Shown here piece after piece: positions 59,092-64,000 of a stretch of 64,000 nt of DNA. The DNA comes from Halichondria panicea. Taxonomy: Eukaryota; Porifera; Demospongiae; Suberitida; Halichondriidae. The stretch spans positions 8,362,525-8,426,524 of the forward strand of contig NC_087378.1 of NCBI RefSeq assembly GCF_963675165.1, given 5' to 3'. Below the pieces are notes generated by a model, which made no database searches, had not been told where the DNA came from, and worked only from the letters and a program-made list of their open reading frames with translations. Both the position numbers and the translations under genes were made by a program. Every line of letters begins with the position of its first letter. Within the stretch, counting starts at the first letter, position 1.

Positions 59092-60610
59092 CTGACATTG
59101 TTGTAGCTTTGAGCAGTGGTGTTCTGCTGTCGAGTGTTTGTCTACACTAGATGCCCTCGTAAGTATTGCTGACTATAGGTAAGCTAACCACGCCCCCTCC
59201 CCCACTATAACCACACCCACTCCCACAGCTCCTCCAATGCCATGTGTCGTCCTGAGATAGTAGTGTCATCTGATAGACCATTCCTGAGTGTGTTGGAAGG
59301 TCGTCACCCTTGTGTATTGACCACATACACTGGTAATGAGTTTATCCCTAATGATGTGAGCATAGACACAGCTCCTTGTGTGGTGGTGACTGGTCCTAAT
59401 ATGGGAGGCAAGAGCACACTCATGAGACAAACTGCTCTCATTGTCATACTAGCTCAGATGGTGAGTATGCCTGCCATCATGTCTACACAGTGTGTGTGTA
59501 GCTGGCCCCCTCCTCTCATGCAGGGAAGCTTTGTGCCTGCTGCCAGTTGTCGCTTCAGTCCAGTAGACAGAGTGTTCACACGAATAGGAGCCTCTGATAG
59601 AATCACTGCAGGAGAGAGTACCTTCTTTGTGGAGCTCAAGGAGACGGCAGCAATCCTGCGACACGCCACCCGACACTCTCTTGTGTTGTGTGATGAACTA
59701 GGTAATCCCCACATCATGCCCCCCTCTACAATGTGGTCCATGCCCCCTCTCTACAATGTGTTCCATGCCCCCCTCTACAATGTGATCCATGCCCCCCCTC
59801 TACAATGTGTTCCATGCCCCCCTCTACAATGTGGTCCATGCCCCCCCTCTACAATGTGTTCCATGCCCCCCCTCTACAATGTGTTGTATGCCCCCCTCTA
59901 CAATGTGTTCCATGCCCCCCCCTCTACAATGTGTTCCATGCCCCCCTTCTACAATGTGTTCCATGCCCCCCCTCTACAATGTCATGCTCTCTCTATATAG
60001 GTAGAGGAACCTCTACATATGATGGCACGGCCATAGCTTGGGCTGTTCTGGAAGGTCTTTCTCGTGAGCTGGCTTGTCGTTGCTTCTTCTCTACACACTA
60101 TCACAGTTTAGTGGAGGAGTTGGGCAGTGCCACCAATGTCACTCTGGGACACATGGTAGGCCTCTAGTATCACTGCATACACTAACCCCACCCTCCCCCT
60201 ACTAGTCTCTAGTATCACTGCATACACTAACCCCACCCTCCCCCTACTAGTCTCTAGTATCACTGCATACACTAACCCCACCCTCCCCCTACTAGCCTCT
60301 AGTATCACTGCATACACTAACCCCACCCTCCCCCTACTAGTCCTGTTTAGTTGAACCTGACGATACTGCCGCTGGGGGGGAGAGGGTCACCTTCCTATAC
60401 AAGTTTGTTGGTGGGGCCTGTCCGCACAGCTATGGCTTTAATGTGGCCACCATGGCTGGTGTACCAGAGGGTGTTGTACGATTAGCTCGAGAGAAAGCCT
60501 CAGACTTTGAGAGAGCTGCAAATGACCTACTGGCATTTAGGTAAGCGGGTCACTGCAGTAGCTATTGTGTTCATGAGTGTTGTATCTGCAGGAAAGTGTT
60601 TGCAGCATAA
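54075..60610 (+). CDS. MSH6: DNA mismatch repair protein MSH6
   Basis: Mismatch-recognition partner of MSH2 (MutS-alpha). 1,097 aa, exons 54075-54200, 54272-54660, 54712-54766, 54831-54923, 55102-55253, 55569-55627, 55695-55760, 55978-56105, 56158-56320, 56363-56461, 57156-57280, 57724-57786, 57853-57955, 58030-58192, 58257-58433, 58473-58719, 58773-58888, 58934-59047, 59107-59178, 59229-59460, 59524-59701, 60001-60155, 60341-60540, 60592-60610. The N-terminus [10 protein letters not shown] is a PCNA-binding PIP-like box. The mismatch wedge Phe-x-Glu is in [12 protein letters not shown]. The ATPase has Walker [25 protein letters not shown], Walker [19 protein letters not shown] and FFSTHYHSL. 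The N-terminal tail is Ser/Thr/Pro-rich and shows no PWWP domain. The protein ends soon after the ATPase (RKVFAA), short of the human C-terminal helices. Confidence 0.94.
55254..55545. repeat. 35-bp repeat starting at an MSH6 donor
   Basis: About eight copies begin GTGAGTGTGTACATGTGTCA and end AGGGATACCA, which mimics the exon end GGGATACAA at 55253 before its own GTGAGT. Confidence 0.93.
55762..55960. repeat. 44-bp repeat in MSH6 intron 7
   Basis: Four to five copies of GTCTGTACATGTCCATACGC plus CTATAGACCACCTCCCCTA, close to the acceptor before 55978. Confidence 0.85.
56520..56850. mobile_element. Fold-back repeat copy, MSH6 intron 10
   Basis: Opposing GAAAGCTTAGAAAGAGACC (about 56597) and CCAAGCTTTCAGAAAATC (about 56771) arms, flanked by CTGCCATAACTTGAGC and AAGTTATGGCTGTTGAAA. 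Same family as at 61050-61375. The rest of this intron to 57155 shows nothing. Confidence 0.7.
57320..57610. mobile_element. Fold-back repeat copy, MSH6 intron 11
   Basis: Opposing GAAAGCTTAGAGAGAGGCC and TCTAAGCTTTCAAATAATC arms. Nearest relative is 24870-25140. Confidence 0.7.
59702..59995. repeat. C-rich minisatellite, MSH6 intron 21
   Basis: About 11 copies of CCCCCTCTACAATGTGTTCC/ATG fill the intron between the Walker B exon and the next exon. Confidence 0.92.
60162..60341. repeat. 45-bp repeat carrying an MSH6 acceptor
   Basis: Four copies from CTCTAGTATCACTGCATACA to CCCCTACTAGTC. The last copy supplies the acceptor of the exon starting at 60341. Confidence 0.92.
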
Positions 60611-60857
60611 GAAGCAATCTGAACAATCGTTAATCTGAACAATCATCATTACTAACAATTGTGTTGACTCATTACAATATTGATTTGTTATTCATCCCTA
60701 GCTTCCTTGTACATGTAATACATGATCTTATTATTTAACAAAAATTATTTGTACTGGATTGACAACTTATTTTATATACAAAACTTCAATTTAGGCCAAA
60801 CACACATTATTGCATTAATCGTACAAATCAAGCAAAAGCAAAACTTGCATAATAAAT

Positions 60858-63181
60858 TCAGTTACTATAGTCTTTAACGAAATTGAGTAGCGAAGTGAAA
60901 TCTCTCGCATCACGATAATCAAATCTTTGCCCATCTTTAAAGAGGACAAGTGTCGGGTAGCCATGTACTTGGTGCTCAGAGCAGAGCTCTTTGTCCACTG
61001 TGCAATCAACCTACAGAGAGAGAGAGAGTGGATGACAGACTAGCATACTAGAGGGGGAGTTAAATTTGGGAATCTTTCAGCTGCCATATAACTTGAATTC
61101 TGTGGATCGAAAATCAAAAATTTTATGAAAGCTTAGAAAGAGACCTTTAAAATAGTACCATCAAAGTTGATATTCGAGAGATAAAATTATTTGCCAATTT
61201 AGCCGTACCATGGATTATAGCCCATGGTCCGAGGCCGAAAAATGACAAATTAGGGCATGGACGAAATTTTGGATTGAAACACATCATTTGAAAGGTATTT
61301 TTCTAAGCTTTCAGAATATCATAAAATTTTTGACATTGGATCAACTGTACTCAAGTTATGGCTGTTGAAAGACACCCCCCCCTCTGTTAACCTTGGCAAT
61401 GATTGCAGTAGTGAAGGAGCTGTGGATAGCCTCTGCCAGTTGATCCCAGACAGGGGCCAAGCTCTTACAATGGCCACACCAGGGAGCGTAGAATTTAACA
61501 AACACAACTTGATTCTCGATCAGGGCTGGCCCAAAGCTCTCCTTGGTTAGTTCCACTACCCCCCGTACCTGTGGAGCCTGACCAGAGTGTGTGTGTGTGT
61601 GTGTGTGTTTGGGAGATTGAAATAAAAAAATTAATTTGGGTGTATATCCGTCCACTGAAACCCTAGGGGCTGACTCATATAATAACTTCAAAAATTCAAA
61701 TTTCTCAAACAGTTTGATATATAACTGTTTTCCAGCTCACAGCAAACACACATATATCATGCTATTTGTTAAATGTATAGTCCAACAAAATTGGTTTAAA
61801 TTTTGTCTTATGCTGTGTCCTAGGAAGAAATATTCGTATTATAGCTAAACATCTTAGAACAGCAACCAGGGGTAGCTAGACGTCCGACCTTGAGAATCGG
61901 AAATGGTATGTAGCTCCACCTACCTCTGTTGTAAGAGCGTCTACTATGAAGCTAGTGAGGGACTCAAGGTCTCTGCCTCCACTGTACTTATGCACCAGCA
62001 CACCATTCACTAACAGAAGGAGAGTTGGATAACCTTTGACCTCCAGTTGTCCACATGTACCAGTCTCTTGTGTGCAGTCTACCTTACTGATGTGTACAGA
62101 TGGGTTGTTGTTATACTCGCTAGCCAACTCCTCCCATACAGGGGCAAGTCTCTGACAGTGACCACACCTACACACACACACAGTTATAGTAACCCTAACC
62201 CTAACCCATACAGTGACCACACCTACACACACGTGTACACAGTTATAGTAACCCTAACCCATACAGGGGCAAGTCTCTGACAGTGACCATACCTACACAC
62301 ACACACAGTTATAGTAACCCTAACCCTAACCCATACAGTGACCACACCTACACACACACACAGTTATAGTAACCCTAACCCTAACCCATACAGTGACCAC
62401 ACCTACACACACACACAGTTATAGGTCAGCACTCACTGTGGTACAAGAGCCACTTACCATGGAGCATAGAACTTGATAAAATGCAGACCAGGAGTTGTGC
62501 TCGTATAGTCTGGAAATGTTGCATCAGTGAGTGCTTTGGGTTGGACTGACTGTGTCTGTGTGTCTCCGACATGACTTGATATGAACTCTGTAAGAGAGTT
62601 GAGATCACGTGCACCGCGATGGTCCCACACTTCCCCTCCCCTGAACAGCTTGAGGCTATACAAGGCAAGCGTGTGTGTGTGTGGGGGGGGGACTGGGGTG
62701 CACTAGATACTCACGTCGGATAACCTTTGACCCCATTGTCAGCACAGACAGTTGTGTGTGTAGTGCAGTCAACCTGCATAGAGAATGGACACATCGTGCA
62801 TAGAGAGTGGACACATCGTGCATAGAGAGTGGACACATCGTGCATAGAGAGTGGACACATCATACATAGGCTATGAAGCCGGTCAATAGACCAATACACG
62901 CATACCTTTGCAATGACAATGTTAGAGCTCTTGTATTGGTCTGCCAACTGGTCCCAGGTAGGAGCAAGGTTCTTACAGTGTCCACACCTACACACACACA
63001 CATAGGTGGTGGGTCAGAATCTAGAGAGAATGGCTAGGGCTTACCAAGGAGCATAAAACTTTACAAACACAGGATTTTCCTTGTCAATGGTATCTTGCCA
63101 TGTCTCCCCAGTCAGCTCTAGTGGAGAGGAGGCAGCGAGTGTGAGTAGCAGAGCTACTAGCAGGAGGTGTGTGGGGGTCAT
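60858..63181 (-). CDS. TXNDC5: Thioredoxin domain-containing protein 5 (ERp46), no KDEL
   Basis: ER protein-disulfide isomerase with three thioredoxin domains. 352 aa from exons 63181-63045, 62987-62906, 62773-62715, 62655-62458, 62167-61924, 61577-61392, 61010-60858. A signal peptide (THLLLVALLLTLAASS) is followed by three domains each with FYAPWCGHC, the catalytic CxxC. Two of the three active sites are split by introns within the Trp-Cys motif. Each domain has VDCT and KGYPT/HGYPT cis-Pro motifs. The model ends VKDYSN-stop with no KDEL-type retrieval signal, unlike the human protein (AKDEL). Convergent with MSH6; only 54 bp from the EBAG9-like start. Confidence 0.92.
61050..61375. mobile_element. 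Fold-back repeat copy, TXNDC5 intron 6
   Basis: Opposing GAAAGCTTAGAAAGAGACC-like and CTAAGCTTTCAGAATATC arms. Nearly identical to parts of the 13640-15790 repeats, down to the TGTTGAAAGACACCCCCC end. Confidence 0.75.
62150..62440. repeat. Tandem repeat with TXNDC5 acceptor and telomere-like motif
   Basis: Four to five copies of CAGTGACCACACCTACACAC, CAGTTATAGT and AACCCTAACCCTAACCC. Each includes the exon-5 acceptor and first bases; a longer copy of exon 5's start lies at 62262-62290. Confidence 0.88.
62775..62870. repeat. 22-bp repeat, TXNDC5 intron 2
   Basis: Four copies of CATAGAGAGTGGACACATCG next to the acceptor at 62773. Confidence 0.9.
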
Positions 63182-63235
63182 GGTGGATAAGGCTTGGGCA
63201 CTAATTAGAAAAATGGGTATTAAATAGAATTAACA
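63182..63235. promoter_or_regulatory. Divergent promoter, TXNDC5 / EBAG9-like
   Basis: Only 54 bp separate opposite ATGs. AT-rich, including GGTATTAAATAG near 63215. Either 5' UTRs are tiny or transcripts overlap. Confidence 0.45.
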
Positions 63236-63874
63236 ATGTTGGGCCTCTTGCGAAGACTGTGTTCTCTTATCTCTCATCTTCTGTTCCGATCTGCTCCAGA
63301 GTCTAGTGTCCCACCATCGTCTGGAGCAGAGGAGCCATGGACTAATACAGAGTGGGATGGCGGGGGCGACTGGGAGCCCTTCACTGTCCAGGTGATCCCT
63401 CATGATCCACCATTACAGACGCAAGAGGAACAAGCCAGTCAACCACCGGCACCAGAGGTGGACCTGTTTAGTGACATGCAGCCCGTCTTCAAAAAGCCCA
63501 CAATGGTAACTACAATTCTCTGTACCTAGTTACACATATTGCTCGTGTGTAGATTCGCATTGCTAAGAGAGAAGAGGAACAAGTGGATCTCAGGAAGTTC
63601 TCTGTACAAGACGAGGCCTTTGTTGAGGTACGTGTATGGTTGGTATGACAACCTAGCTGCATACGTCATGTATGCACAGGAGGAGGAAGAGTGTGGTTTG
63701 GGGGTGTGGTCTGATGAGCTGGCAAGTGGATGGGAGGAACAAGATGGTGACGATCTTGTCAAGAGCTCTCGAGAGGCGGCTCGTAAACTGAGAGCTGAGC
63801 AAAGGAGGCAACAACAAGAGAGAGTTAGAACACAGACAATCAGGACTCATGGACTAGGCACTAGAGTGCCGTGA
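63236..63874 (+). CDS. EBAG9: EBAG9/RCAS1-like Golgi protein
   Basis: 179 aa from exons 63236-63505, 63553-63627, 63680-63874. An N-terminal hydrophobic/basic segment (LLRRLCSLISHLLFRS) matches the EBAG9 type III membrane anchor (FLKRLICRS). It is followed by acidic W-containing sequence (EEPWTNTEWDGGGDWEPF; human EEWTSWDEDAPTSV), DLFSDMQPVFKKPTMI (human YFKDMTPTIRKT) and a charged C-terminal helix (AARKLRAEQRRQQQERVR), the presumed coiled coil. EBAG9 modulates Golgi-to-surface secretory traffic. Match is moderate but collinear; the tail is shorter than human. Confidence 0.8.
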
Positions 63875-64000
63875 TCAATATTCAACAATCTAATTGTTAG
63901 CAAATCAATTCTTTTCTGTAGCAAATTTCTTTCTTAATGTAAAATAATGAGTGCTAAAAACACAATATATTATTATTGTCCATACATAATGATAACTATT

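Overview
This is a gene-dense eukaryotic nuclear window. The genes are split by many short GT-AG introns, and the proteins are those of an animal with motile cilia: a KIF13-type kinesin-3 with a C-terminal CAP-Gly domain, LRRC9, axonemal dynein p28 (DNALI1), RBM24/38, AASDHPPT and SLC22A18. Very short intergenic gaps, short introns, abundant (CA)n and minisatellites, and clear but divergent matches to vertebrate families suggest an early-branching metazoan. A sponge is my best guess, but the species cannot be read from the sequence. Exon models were built by hand from splice signals, frame continuity and remembered family sequences. Every complete model keeps frame from ATG to stop.

There are 23 protein-coding genes. 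In order: archease (-, 3' end cut by the window), IQCC-like (+); unassigned CYTH-like protein (-), KIF13-like kinesin (+); SLC22A18 (-), AASDHPPT (+); PH-PDZ adaptor (-), RBM24/38 (+); CAP (-), SLC25 carrier (+); three tandem hnRNP A/B-D genes (all -); LRRC9 (-), RDM1 (+); CCS (-), DNALI1 (+); RNGTT capping enzyme (-), SMNDC1 (+); EMC2 (-), MSH6 (+); TXNDC5 (-), EBAG9-like (+). Twenty of the 23 genes form ten head-to-head pairs whose start codons are about 54 to 480 bp apart. Only the hnRNP cluster breaks the pattern.

The genes are mostly housekeeping: RNA processing and capping, splicing, tRNA-ligase support, ER folding and insertion, actin dynamics, DNA repair, copper delivery and transport. 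Two are ciliary. No operon-like functional module is apparent. Some head-to-head partners could share regulation, and RDM1 and MSH6, both DNA-repair genes, carry similar palindromes upstream.

Non-coding sequence is dominated by tandem repeats and short fold-back elements. Many minisatellites sit on a splice junction and have amplified the donor or acceptor itself (KIF13, AASDHPPT, SLC25, hnRNP, LRRC9, RNGTT, SMNDC1, MSH6, TXNDC5). The clearest case is a 34-bp x 22 array in KIF13 in which each copy could be an in-frame 18-nt exon. I saw no CRISPR, rRNA, functional tRNA, virus or autonomous transposon gene.
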